Assembly: GCA_035450685.1 (NCBI GenBank)
Contig: DAOTNF010000017.1
Coordinates: 1 to 59,161 of the forward strand
DNA length: 59,161 nt
Reading direction: 5' to 3'
Source: Syntrophosphaera sp035450685
GTDB taxonomy: Bacteria > Cloacimonadota > Cloacimonadia > Cloacimonadales > Cloacimonadaceae
Below are positions 1-8,578 of this stretch, in pieces (position 1 is the first letter of the stretch; each line of letters opens with the position of its first letter). The translations under genes were made by a program, and so were the position numbers. The notes under the pieces were generated by a model. That model made no database searches and had not been told where the DNA came from. It saw only the letters and a program-made list of their open reading frames with translations.

Positions 1-44
1 CACGCCGCCAGCGTTCGTCCTGAGCCAGGATCAAACTCTCCATC
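1..44 (-). rRNA. rrs: 16S rRNA, 5' end only (cut by window edge)
   Basis: Read on the minus strand, this stretch gives the universal start of 16S rRNA: the 8F primer site AGAGTTTGATCCTGGCTCAG followed by GACGAACGCTGGCGGCGTG. Only about 44 nt lie in the window; the rest of the rRNA operon continues to the left. The exact mature 5' end (about 43-45) cannot be fixed by eye. Its leader and promoter should lie in the next few hundred bases to the right. Confidence 0.95.
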
Positions 45-155
45 ATAATTATAATTATGTTGAATTGACAATTATGGCTCGCTCAAACCTCTATAGCACT
101 CTATAAACTGGTAAAAGAACTGATTTGCGACAGCATTCGCTGTGCAGGTTGCGTC

Positions 156-184
156 ATAAAAAAGACGGCAGTTTATCTGTCAAT
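156..184 (-). promoter_or_regulatory. candidate rRNA operon promoter
   Basis: On the minus strand there is a perfect TTGACA (184 down to 179). About 17 nt later comes only a weak -10-like TTTTAT (161-156). It points toward the 16S gene, and its start site would give a leader of roughly 100 nt. The -35 match is exact and the -10 is poor, so this is a suggestion only. Confidence 0.3.
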
Positions 185-420
185 ATAAATCTTGATTTTT
201 TCTTGTCCTGCTTCGGTAGTGCAAGGTGCTATCTTTTATTATTCTAATCTGTTAGCTCAGGCATAAAATATTGCCTCGGGTTGTCAAGACAACCAAATCA
301 GGCTAACGAAATACGATAAAAACACCACAAGATAAGTTAAATGATTATGCGGAAAATGCAAGCCATTATTTTCCAATATTCCTTGTTCAATGCCGAACAT
401 ACTGACAAAGATACTGATTT

Positions 421-515
421 TACGTCATAGCCCCCGCCTTTGCTGCTACTGGATTTGGAGCCATCATCCTTAGGTCAACCTTATAATTATAAGGTTGACC
501 TAAGGATGACCCAAG
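421..515 (-). repeat. R1 repeat copy A (contains a 46-bp perfect palindrome)
   Basis: Member of the dispersed R1 family, on the minus strand. It keeps the conserved block reading CCAGTAGCAGCAAAG, then a purine-rich stretch and GCTATG. Bases 464-509 are a perfect palindrome with two 23-nt arms and no loop, the longest and cleanest of all copies. In this copy the short frame after the ATG closes at once (ATG ACG TAA). It lies between the 16S gene and the beta-helix gene, and no R2 or R3 element is attached. Confidence 0.85.
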
Positions 516-841
516 CCAATCTCTTGGTTGCATATGAGATACGTATATCAAGATATGCGCACTGATTTCTCAAAAACACATAAAAATTGTCGGAAAACCA
601 CTTAGCCCCCTAATCTATTATATGTCAACTAGATGTGTTGATTGCTTCACATCCCCCCCCTTTTCAGATACCAAGGCAATCGTGCCTAATTCAATGATAA
701 GCATATCAATAAGATAGTGATTATTCTTGCAGGCATTTCTGGAGCCTTACGCCACTCCTGAAATTTATTTGGATATGTTAGGAAGATATCTGATATTGGG
801 TATGTGAAGTTTCTGTTAACTGTTTGATAATCTGATTGATA
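516..841. other. intergenic stretch, nothing recognised
   Basis: A+T-rich spacer between repeat copy A and the 3' end of the beta-helix gene, with no credible reading frame or RNA gene. The part just right of copy A (about 521-535, TTGGTTGCATATGAG) may be a decayed version of the ATGCAAATGAGG flank seen in other R1 copies. No clear terminator for the beta-helix gene is visible. Confidence 0.5.
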
Positions 842-3010
842 CTATTTCATGAGAACCATTTTATGCGTCTGTGACGTGCCATTCATCTCGACCCGCACAA
901 AATATAGTCCCGAGCTTACCGTGGCTCCCCTCTCGTCGAGCCCGTTCCAAACGATACTGTGATGGCCTTTTGAGAAAAGCCCATTGTAGAGCATGTTCAC
1001 TCTTTGGCCTTTGATATTGAACACAGACAGCTTGGCAGTCCCAGCTCGAGAAGCAATAAAACTGATCGTGGTTGTTGGATTGAAGGGGTTAGGGAAATTA
1101 GCAAGGCCGAAATCTGTGGGTTCAGGTGACTGCGTATTATCGTCATTAGCCACATTACTGCGCACAAGCGGGATATTTAGCACGGTGTCCTCTCCCTGGG
1201 TAACATGGACATTGGGAATGATCAAGTCATCATAATCCCAACGGCTTGCCTTCACTGTATAATTACCCGCTCCAGAGGGATACTGGAAACAACCACGGGT
1301 ATCGCTGTATTCCGGTAGTTTACCTAAAATCTCGATCTTCACACAGTCAACAGGCAAGCCTGATACTGAATCATTCACATACCCCCTCATCCCACCGATA
1401 TATGCAGAATTGTACTCATAAGCCCCGATATCTATGCATCGCGGGCCATTAGGAATACCGGGTACTATGCGTTTGTGGTACCTGATATCAAATTCAGGCA
1501 GGTCAGGCCGGTATGCACCGGCATCTATGCATGGAGAGTCTGCTGATAAACTGTAGTCAGCATTCAAGGTGTCCGCAAATACTGGATCGGCTACTATATT
1601 GCCCTCACCAAAAATAGATGAACCCTCAGGTATTGGGATACTGAGGCAGTTGTTATATAATAATGGGTAGAATCCATAATTAAACTGCCCAAAACCATAA
1701 GAAATATCAATGATGTTGTTTGTATAGACCGTATGATAATTACCTAAAGAAAAATGTAAAGTGTTGTAACCGAGTATAGTGTTGTTGTAAATAAAAGGGG
1801 AAGTTTCCCAGACGTTTACCGCATATGACTCAATAGATCCTAAGTATCTTACCAGATTGTTAAAGAACCTGATCTGTCCACCCTGATACGCAGGATTGTG
1901 ATTTTGGAACACAAGTACCGAATTTCCGTAGTTGTTCTCTATGATGTTATTATATATGTACGATGTTGTAGCATTGGACATCGTCGTTTTAACTTGCACA
2001 CAGCCTGACAGGTAGTTATCTGAAACATAGTTAGTTCCAAAACCGTAAGAACCAAGTATAAGTGGAGAATTACCTGGATTGGCATTCAATGGTTTGATCA
2101 GTTTATTTCTGCGAGCGAAAACTGTATCGGTTATAACGGAAGACGAGCATCCCCAACCACCTTTGCCGTTTCTAAGCAAATTGCCGTAGCTACTTACTGA
2201 GCCATATTCTGGTCTGTATTTTTCCGATTGCTCACTTCTACCGATAAAATTGTCGGCAACATTATTGAGATATAGAATATCCATATAATACCCAACTGGC
2301 CCTATTCCCGCTGATCCTGTAAAATAGCATTGGGCTATCGTTACTTTGTAATGAGTCTCAGGTTCCGGTTCAGGAGCGGCACTTAATCCTATAAATCCAG
2401 TCATACCGAATGGAGTGGGATAAGTATCATTTATAGATATAAATCTGCAATCATATAGCAGGATATCATCTTGCAAAAATCCAGTGTGTATGGCATTTAG
2501 GTTATTCTCGAAAGTACAGCTCCGGACATTGATGACCCCGTTGTCAAAATCAATCGCTGCCAAGGACCATTCTCCAGGAACATAATCACAGAAAAAAGCA
2601 TTCCGGAACTCACAGTATTCAAAGCTGGAAACCTGCGCGGCGGGACTTATGTAAATGCCTCCCCATCGGTAATCTACATCATCCTGGTATTTATCGAAAG
2701 TGATGGGATTATCCGGTGTGCCAATAGCATTGATTCTGCCATTCACGATGATCATTTTTGATATCGGTTGGTTGTTTCCTCTCCACATGAAGTTATTGAT
2801 ATTGTTCTTATCTGCACCTGTACATAGAACTTGCACGCCTGGCAGAATAGTCAGCGTGGCTCCGGCATCAATATAAAGGAAGGATGTGATGATATACGGG
2901 TTGTTGTGAGGGTTCCAGGTAGTGTTTTGAGTGATGTGTCCACCAACCTCAATACCTGGTAGCGCAGATGCTACCGAAAATATGAACAAGTTTAATAGAA
3001 TTCGTTTCAT
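842..3010 (-). CDS. secreted parallel beta-helix protein with T9SS-type C-terminal sorting domain
   Basis: 722 aa, function unknown. Residues 1-17 form a signal peptide (KR, then hydrophobic LLNLFIFSVASALP). The body has many N/G-rich, beta-strand-like repeats (YNNII, ENNY, FNNLV) typical of right-handed parallel beta-helix proteins. Near residues 495-535 is a DSPCIDAGA...CIDIGAYEY segment, as in choice-of-anchor beta-helix proteins. A carboxypeptidase-regulatory-like beta-sandwich follows (about 540-620). The last ~85 residues are a Por secretion/T9SS type A sorting domain (NFPNPFNPTTTISF, VFNIKGQ, VWNGLDERG, SSGLYFVR). It is probably exported by a type IX-like system and held at or released from the cell surface. 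The start is the only one that gives a signal peptide; the ribosome site is weak. A second protein of the same build lies at 14916-17288. Confidence 0.85.
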   Translation of the reverse strand: MKRILLNLFIFSVASALPGIEVGGHITQNTTWNPHNNPYIITSFLYIDAGATLTILPGVQVLCTGADKNNINNFMWRGNNQPISKMIIVNGRINAIGTPDNPITFDKYQDDVDYRWGGIYISPAAQVSSFEYCEFRNAFFCDYVPGEWSLAAIDFDNGVINVRSCTFENNLNAIHTGFLQDDILLYDCRFISINDTYPTPFGMTGFIGLSAAPEPEPETHYKVTIAQCYFTGSAGIGPVGYYMDILYLNNVADNFIGRSEQSEKYRPEYGSVSSYGNLLRNGKGGWGCSSSVITDTVFARRNKLIKPLNANPGNSPLILGSYGFGTNYVSDNYLSGCVQVKTTMSNATTSYIYNNIIENNYGNSVLVFQNHNPAYQGGQIRFFNNLVRYLGSIESYAVNVWETSPFIYNNTILGYNTLHFSLGNYHTVYTNNIIDISYGFGQFNYGFYPLLYNNCLSIPIPEGSSIFGEGNIVADPVFADTLNADYSLSADSPCIDAGAYRPDLPEFDIRYHKRIVPGIPNGPRCIDIGAYEYNSAYIGGMRGYVNDSVSGLPVDCVKIEILGKLPEYSDTRGCFQYPSGAGNYTVKASRWDYDDLIIPNVHVTQGEDTVLNIPLVRSNVANDDNTQSPEPTDFGLANFPNPFNPTTTISFIASRAGTAKLSVFNIKGQRVNMLYNGLFSKGHHSIVWNGLDERGATVSSGLYFVRVEMNGTSQTHKMVLMK

Positions 3011-3385
3011 GCAGTATTCCCCAACATCCGGGCTTTGACTTCATGCCAAAGCTTGGATTTACAAATTCCAAGTTATAATGTAAACACATTTCATAACAAC
3101 ACTGACATCAATTAAGCTATATAGCAGAAAGCAGATAATCAATGATTGTGTCAAGAAGTATTTCTGCTGGCATTCCCCAATTCGTTTTCGTAAAGAAAGT
3201 TTACCTAATGGACTATTTCAAGTCCCGAAAGGCAAGGTCAAGGCTCTTCAATGTTCACATCGAATTCACCTCTATTTCACTAAGCAAGTTCAACGAAGCC
3301 CACAAACTTGATATCCGCCAAAAATCATTGACATTAAAGAGGCTTGAAAGTTTTTGGCTATATCTAGACATATCTGGAGTCAAAA
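3011..3385. other. divergent gap upstream of panD and the beta-helix gene
   Basis: This 375-bp gap separates divergent genes and carries no R1 repeat. Bases 3052-3072 form a small inverted repeat (CTTGGA...TCCAAG) 40-60 nt upstream of the beta-helix start. A perfect TTGACA at 3328-3333 lies 52 nt before panD, and a GGAG about 7 nt before its ATG is the ribosome site. An open frame from 3142 runs into panD out of phase and is not believed to be a gene. Confidence 0.5.
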
Positions 3386-3739
3386 ATGCTAAGATCCATA
3401 CTTTTATCGAAGTTACACAGAGGTACGGTTACCGAGTGTGACTTAAACTATAACGGCAGTATAAAAATCGATGAAGCTCTGCTGGATGTATCCGGCATGA
3501 AGGAATTCGAATATGTTGACGTATTTGACATCAATTGCGGAGCGCGGTTTCATACCTATATAATAAAGGGCGAACGGGGTAGCGGGGTGATCGGAGTAAA
3601 CGGCGCCGCCGCCCGTCTGGTGGAACCAGGAGACAAGGTCATAATAGTCAATTGGGGGCTGATGGATGACGCGGAAGCATCCAGGCACCAGCCGAAGATT
3701 ATATTATTGGACGAAAACAACAGGCCTGTGGCAAAATGA
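3386..3739 (+). CDS. panD: aspartate 1-decarboxylase proenzyme
   Basis: 117 aa, the normal family length. It decarboxylates L-aspartate to beta-alanine for pantothenate and CoA. The self-processing site Gly24-Ser25 is present; Ser25 would become the pyruvoyl cofactor. Lys9, His11, Arg54, Thr57 and Tyr58 sit at the positions used for substrate binding and catalysis in the E. coli enzyme. A GGAG lies 7 nt before the ATG. The stop overlaps the panC start by 4 nt (ATGA), so the two are translationally coupled and supply both beta-alanine and the condensing enzyme. Confidence 0.97.
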   Translation: MLRSILLSKLHRGTVTECDLNYNGSIKIDEALLDVSGMKEFEYVDVFDINCGARFHTYIIKGERGSGVIGVNGAAARLVEPGDKVIIVNWGLMDDAEASRHQPKIILLDENNRPVAK

Positions 3740-4581
3740 AGATTTGTAAAACTATCAAAGAAATGCAAGCCGAGGTCTCCAGACGGGACAGGAACAAGAC
3801 ATTGGGCTTCGTGCCCACGATGGGAGCCCTGCATGAGGGGCATCTTTCATTGGTGAGGCTATCCAAATCGAATTGCGACCTGAGCACCGTTTCCATCTAT
3901 GTGAACCCCAGCCAGTTTGGCCCCCAAGAAGACTTTGGCAGATATCCCCGCAACCTGGAACGGGATTTGGCCTTGCTGGCTGACAACGGAGCAGATTACG
4001 TCTTTTTGCCGGACAATGAACAGATGTATCCAGCAGGATACAAAACCTGGGTGGAGGTGGAAGGATTATCCAGCATCCTTTGCGGAAACAGCAGGCCTGG
4101 CCACTTTCGCGGCGTCGCCACCATCGTGCTGAAGTTGGTGCAGATAGTGAAGCCCGATCTGATGTTCATGGGTATGAAAGACTTCCAGCAAGTGGTGGTA
4201 TTGGAAACCATGCTGAGAGACCTGAATTCGGATACGCAAATATTCCGTTGCCCGATAGTGCGCGAAAGCGACGGTCTGGCAATGAGCTCCCGCAACATGT
4301 ATTTAAGCCCCGAAGAGAGAGCCAAAGCCCTGTGCCTTTCTCAAACCCTGGATATGGCCAGGCAAATGGTGGACGCAGGAACAAAGCGCGCCGAGGAAGT
4401 GATTCTGGCTGCCGAGGACAAGATAAATGCGGCTGGCGGAAGGATAGATTACATCGGTCTGGTAAATGGATCGACCCTGCAGCCACAGGATGCGATCGAT
4501 CAGGATACCAGAATGCTGCTTGCGGTCTATATCGGCAACACACGTTTGATCGACAATGGCAGTTTGATGCAATCTGATTAG
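3736..4581 (+). CDS. panC: pantothenate synthetase
   Basis: 281 aa, full length. It makes pantothenate from pantoate, beta-alanine and ATP in the cytoplasm through a pantoyl-adenylate. Visible motifs: PTMGALHEGH at 27-36 (HIGH-type nucleotide site), YVNPSQF at 55-61, GRYPR at 68-72, RPGHFRGV at 120-127, GMKDFQQ at 146-152 and the KMSKS-equivalent SSRN at 184-187. It overlaps panD by 4 nt, which makes its start certain. The neighbouring pathway genes panB and panE are not in the window; coaD and coaBC are, but in other operons. The gene ends 39 nt before tRNA-Leu. Confidence 0.97.
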   Translation: MKICKTIKEMQAEVSRRDRNKTLGFVPTMGALHEGHLSLVRLSKSNCDLSTVSIYVNPSQFGPQEDFGRYPRNLERDLALLADNGADYVFLPDNEQMYPAGYKTWVEVEGLSSILCGNSRPGHFRGVATIVLKLVQIVKPDLMFMGMKDFQQVVVLETMLRDLNSDTQIFRCPIVRESDGLAMSSRNMYLSPEERAKALCLSQTLDMARQMVDAGTKRAEEVILAAEDKINAAGGRIDYIGLVNGSTLQPQDAIDQDTRMLLAVYIGNTRLIDNGSLMQSD

Positions 4582-4619
4582 TTTATTAGATTTAAGTATT
4601 TTAAAGAATAGATAGTGTG

Positions 4620-4706
<87 letters not shown>

Positions 4707-4725
4707 GTAATTTGAGGAGAAAACT

Positions 4726-6006
4726 GTGCAAGTTGAATTCAAAGACCTGAACGCCGTGACACGGGAGATTTCCATCACGGTGGAAGCAGAGCGAGTGGAA
4801 AAAGCATATCAGAAATATCTGGCGAAAGCCGCGCGGGATGTCGAGGTACCCGGATTCCGCAAAGGCAAAGCCCCTTTGCAGATGATAGAAAGATTGCATG
4901 GCGAAAGGATCAAGGATTACTTCGAAAAAGACTTTATTGATGAGGTCTTCGACGAGGCGGCCAAGGAGCATGAAATCCATTACCTGCTGTTTCCCGAAGT
5001 GAAAGAAGTAGCCTGGGAACGTGGCAACGATATGCAGATCACCCTCGAAATAGAACATGAACCCGCGGTGGAATTCAAACAACTGGAAGGCTTGCAGGTT
5101 CCTTTCAAGCCAGCCCTTTTAGATGAGCAAGTGGAATTGTTTGTTGAGAATCTGGCCAAAGAACATACCACCGCCCAAGACGTTGATGTGGCGGAAAAAG
5201 ATGATCAGTTGGACATCGAGCTCGCCATGGAGCTGAATGGCAGCCCCTTTACCAATAATGTTACAATGTATGCCGGAGATGATCTGACACAGCGTTCGTT
5301 GCCGGAGTTCATAGGGGCGAAAACCGGCGACACGATCCAGAAAGAGCTTAGCGGAGCAATGATCAAGTTGCTGACCGTGGAAAGAGACCTGCCTCTGGGC
5401 GACGACGACGAAATCCCCTGCAAGCTGCAGGTTAACTCCATCCTGAGATTTGTAACACCAGAGATCAATGACGACTTTGCCAAGGATATGGATTACGAGA
5501 CCTTGACGGAGATGAAAGCCAAGATAGCTGAAGATTTGAGGCCAAAAGTGGAACACGGCAATATTGAAAGACAGCATGGAGCAATTATTGGAAAGCTGTA
5601 TCAGGACAATCCTTTCCAACCACCTGCCAAAACCTTGCATTACATCGTGGAACAGCAGCTGCAGAACATCGACCCCAAGTATCGGGAACTACTCCGCCAG
5701 TACTACTTTCAACAGACCATGCAGGAAATGGTGTCAATGTACATCCTCAAATCCCTGAATAAAACAAGCCAGATCGAACTAAACGAGGAGATGATCTCTG
5801 AATATATCGAGCATCTGGCAATTCAGGAGGACAAGACCCCTGCCGCCTATCGTGAAGCCTATAGTGACGAGCTGGACAAGGAAGAGTTTCGCGACGCCGC
5901 CCTCAACTACCATATTTTGCGTGACATTGCGCTGAAGAGCGAGTTCACGGAGCCGGTCGAAGAAGCTGAGCCAACCGAAACCAGCAGTAACGGCAAGGAG
6001 GAATGA
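4726..6006 (+). CDS. tig: trigger factor, ribosome-associated chaperone
   Basis: 426 aa, normal length. The ribosome-binding signature GFRKGKAP is at residues 43-50 in the N-terminal domain (about 1-115). A weakly conserved FKBP-like region (about 155-245) and the long helical C-terminal chaperone arms follow. It binds nascent chains at the ribosome exit. The start is a GTG 5 nt after GAGGAGA (4714-4720); no ATG fits better. The ribosome site begins only 8 nt after the tRNA-Leu CCA. The stop overlaps the clpP ATG by 4 nt, which gives the classic tig-clpP-clpX order. The acidic tail (EEAEPTET...) is usual for the family. Confidence 0.96.
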   Translation: MQVEFKDLNAVTREISITVEAERVEKAYQKYLAKAARDVEVPGFRKGKAPLQMIERLHGERIKDYFEKDFIDEVFDEAAKEHEIHYLLFPEVKEVAWERGNDMQITLEIEHEPAVEFKQLEGLQVPFKPALLDEQVELFVENLAKEHTTAQDVDVAEKDDQLDIELAMELNGSPFTNNVTMYAGDDLTQRSLPEFIGAKTGDTIQKELSGAMIKLLTVERDLPLGDDDEIPCKLQVNSILRFVTPEINDDFAKDMDYETLTEMKAKIAEDLRPKVEHGNIERQHGAIIGKLYQDNPFQPPAKTLHYIVEQQLQNIDPKYRELLRQYYFQQTMQEMVSMYILKSLNKTSQIELNEEMISEYIEHLAIQEDKTPAAYREAYSDELDKEEFRDAALNYHILRDIALKSEFTEPVEEAEPTETSSNGKEE

Positions 6007-6593
6007 ATATGAACTACATACCCATGGTTATCGAACAGGTTGGACGCACCGAAAGAGCTTACGACATCTATTCCCGTCTGCTGAAAGACAGAATCGTGTT
6101 TGTGAGTGGAGTGATAGAGGACAATCTGGCCAACTCAGTTGTAGCCCAATTGCTGCACTTGGAAGGCGAGGATGCCGAGCGGGATATCTATATGTATATC
6201 AATAGTCCAGGAGGGGTGATCTCATCTGGTTTGGCGATATATGACACCATGCAATACATCAAGCCCAATGTGTGCACCATCTGCATCGGCCAGGCTGCCA
6301 GCATGGCGGCTCTGCTTTTGGCCGCTGGACATCCCGGAAAGCGCACTGCTCTCCCCAACAGCCGGATCATGATCCACCAACCCTTGGGTGGCGCGCAGGG
6401 ACAGGCCAGCGACATAGCTATCCAGGCCAAGGAAATCCTCTACCTGCGCGAGAAAATGAACGAAATCCTGCACCACCATACGGGACAGGATCTGAAGAAA
6501 CTGGTTGAGGACACCGACCGCAACTATTTCATGTCTGCCGAAGAGGCTAAGAATTACGGCATCATAGATGAAGTGATTATTAACAGGAAATAG
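6003..6593 (+). CDS. clpP: ATP-dependent Clp protease, proteolytic subunit
   Basis: 196 aa serine peptidase (family S14) that forms the tetradecameric chamber fed by ClpX. The catalytic triad is visible: Ser100 in GQAASMAA, His125 in MIHQPLGG and Asp172 in DTDRNYFMS. The oxyanion-loop glycines (NSPGG, 67-71) are present. The start overlaps the tig stop (ATGA); the second Met three residues in is a possible alternative. No long propeptide is present. The stop is followed two bases later by a promoter-like element for clpX. Confidence 0.97.
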   Translation: MNMNYIPMVIEQVGRTERAYDIYSRLLKDRIVFVSGVIEDNLANSVVAQLLHLEGEDAERDIYMYINSPGGVISSGLAIYDTMQYIKPNVCTICIGQAASMAALLLAAGHPGKRTALPNSRIMIHQPLGGAQGQASDIAIQAKEILYLREKMNEILHHHTGQDLKKLVEDTDRNYFMSAEEAKNYGIIDEVIINRK

Positions 6594-6594
6594 C

Positions 6595-6622
6595 TTGACG
6601 GCATTTACATCAATCTTAGAAT
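6595..6622 (+). promoter_or_regulatory. candidate clpX promoter
   Basis: TTGACG (6595-6600), a 16-nt spacer, then TAGAAT (6617-6622), which matches TATAAT at five of six positions. It begins two bases after the clpP stop and would start transcription about 30 nt before the clpX initiation codon. It is the best complete -35/-10 pair seen in the window and would let clpX be made separately from tig-clpP. Confidence 0.5.
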
Positions 6623-6661
6623 GAAAACGTTAGATACGCAGCATATTCCGAGGAGGATTTC

Positions 6662-7918
6662 TTGGATAAATACAAGAACCTGAGTTGCTCTTTCTGCGGA
6701 CGCAATGAAGCTGAGGTGAAAACCCTGATCAGGGGTATTGCGGGCAATATCTGCGATGAATGCATCGCGATGTGCCATAACATCATTGAGTCCAATACCG
6801 AGATTCCCGAGGAAGAGCAGATCGACCTGCCCAAGCCAAGTGTCATAAAGTCCTATCTGGATCAGTATGTCATCGGGCAGGATCACGCCAAAATGATAAT
6901 CTCTGTAGCAGTCTATAATCACTATAAAAGAATCTTTCGCCAGACAACGGGTGACAATATCGAGCTGGAAAAAAGCAATATTCTGATGGTTGGCCCCACT
7001 GGCTGCGGCAAGACCCTGATTGCCCAGACCCTGGCCACTTTCCTCAAAGTGCCTTTCGCGATATCGGATGCCACCACTCTAACCGAAGCCGGATATGTGG
7101 GGGAAGATGTGGAAAACATCCTGGTGCGCTTGCTGCAAGCGGCGGATTATGATGTGGCCAAAGCAGAACGGGGCATCGTATATATCGATGAGATAGACAA
7201 GATAAGCCGCAAGTCCGAAACGCCATCGATCACCCGCGATGTCTCCGGCGAAGGGGTGCAGCAGGCTCTGCTGAAAATATTGGAAGGAACTAAGGTCAAT
7301 GTGCCTCCCAAAGGGGGAAGAAAGCATCCCCAGCAGGAATTTATCGAGATCGATACCAAGAACATTTTGTTTATCGCGGGCGGAGCCTTTTTTGGTCTGG
7401 AAAAGATCATCCAGGAACGCCTAGATAAAAAGGCTATCGGATTTGAAGTGAAACTGGGGGAAAAGGATGACAAGCAGAATGTTTTGGATAAAACCCTGTC
7501 CCACGATTTGCTGAAATACGGCCTGATACCAGAACTGATCGGCAGGATGCCCGTGCTTTGCACGTTGCACGAACTGAGCGAGGAAGCTCTTGTCGATATC
7601 CTGGTCAAACCCAAGAACGCCATTGTAAAGCAGTATCAGAAGTATTTCAAGCTGGATGGAGTGGATCTCAGCTTTGATGAGGATGCCCTGAAAGCGATTG
7701 CCGCAGTTGCGATCAAGCAACAGGCTGGCGCCAGGGGCCTCAGGTCTATCATGGAAAGGTTCATGCTCAAGATCATGTATGAGATCCCCGATCTGGAAAG
7801 GGTTCAATCCTGCAATATAACAGCTTCCGTAGTCAATGAGATGGCCGAACCTGAGTTTGGCATGATCGAACCGATCACGACCCGCAGGAAAGCTTCTGGT
7901 AGCAGTGCCAACAGGTAG
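6662..7918 (+). CDS. clpX: Clp protease ATP-binding subunit ClpX
   Basis: 418 aa AAA+ unfoldase that delivers substrates to ClpP. The N-terminal zinc-binding domain has Cys9, Cys12, Cys31 and Cys34 (CSFC...CDEC). Walker A GPTGCGKT is at 111-118, the pore loop GYVGEDV at 144-150, Walker B VYIDEID about 173-179, the ClpP-docking IGF loop at 259-261, the arginine-finger segment LIGRMP at 292-297 and the sensor-2 motif GARGLRS near residue 358. The start is TTG, 8 nt after a perfect AGGAGG; the zinc finger would be lost with any downstream start. The gene has its own promoter-like element and is followed 6 nt later by a lipoprotein gene. Confidence 0.97.
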   Translation: MDKYKNLSCSFCGRNEAEVKTLIRGIAGNICDECIAMCHNIIESNTEIPEEEQIDLPKPSVIKSYLDQYVIGQDHAKMIISVAVYNHYKRIFRQTTGDNIELEKSNILMVGPTGCGKTLIAQTLATFLKVPFAISDATTLTEAGYVGEDVENILVRLLQAADYDVAKAERGIVYIDEIDKISRKSETPSITRDVSGEGVQQALLKILEGTKVNVPPKGGRKHPQQEFIEIDTKNILFIAGGAFFGLEKIIQERLDKKAIGFEVKLGEKDDKQNVLDKTLSHDLLKYGLIPELIGRMPVLCTLHELSEEALVDILVKPKNAIVKQYQKYFKLDGVDLSFDEDALKAIAAVAIKQQAGARGLRSIMERFMLKIMYEIPDLERVQSCNITASVVNEMAEPEFGMIEPITTRRKASGSSANR

Positions 7919-7924
7919 ATTGCC

Positions 7925-8536
7925 ATGCGCAGACTGTTGATCCTGATGCTTGTTTTATTGGGTGGATGCTCAGGCCTGCTACAGCAGAGCGAAGGCGAGC
8001 TAAGGATCAGAAACCGCACCAATTCCGACATCTGGATCAGCGTTTCAGATTCTGAACCAAAGCATCTGGAATCGCTTTCCACCTGGTCAAAGTACTATAC
8101 ATCGTATGAAGTGGAGAACCTTTCCTATACAGGCAATCTCGTGTTTCCCAACAAAGCGAGCATCAACGTCAGGCCTGGCCTGGTAAGCTCCTTTGATGTC
8201 CAGTCTGACGGCGGAGCAATACAATTGACAAATACAGGCACAGCGACAATAATCGAGGTGTATCTGTCCAGTTCAGATGAAAGCAACTGGGGAATGAACG
8301 ACCTGGGTGGCACAATCGAGCCCGGTTCGGATAAGCTATGGTCGGTTACAGAAGGCACTTGGGATATCATGATCGTGGACGACACCTACGCCACTCAGTT
8401 TGTTTACGACCAGCCTGTAACGATAAATCAGATAACCTCGATTCCAACCACCAAATTCGATAACACCAAGCGCAAGCTGAAACAATATCTGACACCTGTC
8501 CCAAAAGCAAAAGAAGCTACACAAAGCAATGATTGA
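7925..8536 (+). CDS. predicted lipoprotein, beta-rich, unknown function
   Basis: 203 aa. Residues 1-14 are a short signal peptide ending in a lipobox (LGGC, Cys15), so it should be a membrane-anchored lipoprotein. The mature part has two similar beta-rich stretches: one near 24-60 (ELRIRNRTNSDIWIS) and one near 100-150. The second pairs TATIIEVYLSSS and WGMNDLGG with an IEPG turn and TWDIMIVDD. This resembles small beta-sandwich domains common in secreted proteins, where a WG-N-LG segment, a PG turn and a YDI-VVD strand recur. No enzymatic motif is seen. It starts 6 nt after clpX and may be read through from it. Confidence 0.75.
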   Translation: MRRLLILMLVLLGGCSGLLQQSEGELRIRNRTNSDIWISVSDSEPKHLESLSTWSKYYTSYEVENLSYTGNLVFPNKASINVRPGLVSSFDVQSDGGAIQLTNTGTATIIEVYLSSSDESNWGMNDLGGTIEPGSDKLWSVTEGTWDIMIVDDTYATQFVYDQPVTINQITSIPTTKFDNTKRKLKQYLTPVPKAKEATQSND

Positions 8537-8578
8537 CAAAGCTGTCCAGAGGTTTTTGGCATATAACAAGGAGAATAA

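Noticed and set aside
3142..3441. 99-codon plus-strand frame overlapping the panD start
   Set aside because: No ribosome site, no family resemblance, and it runs out of phase into panD, whose start and processing site are unambiguous.
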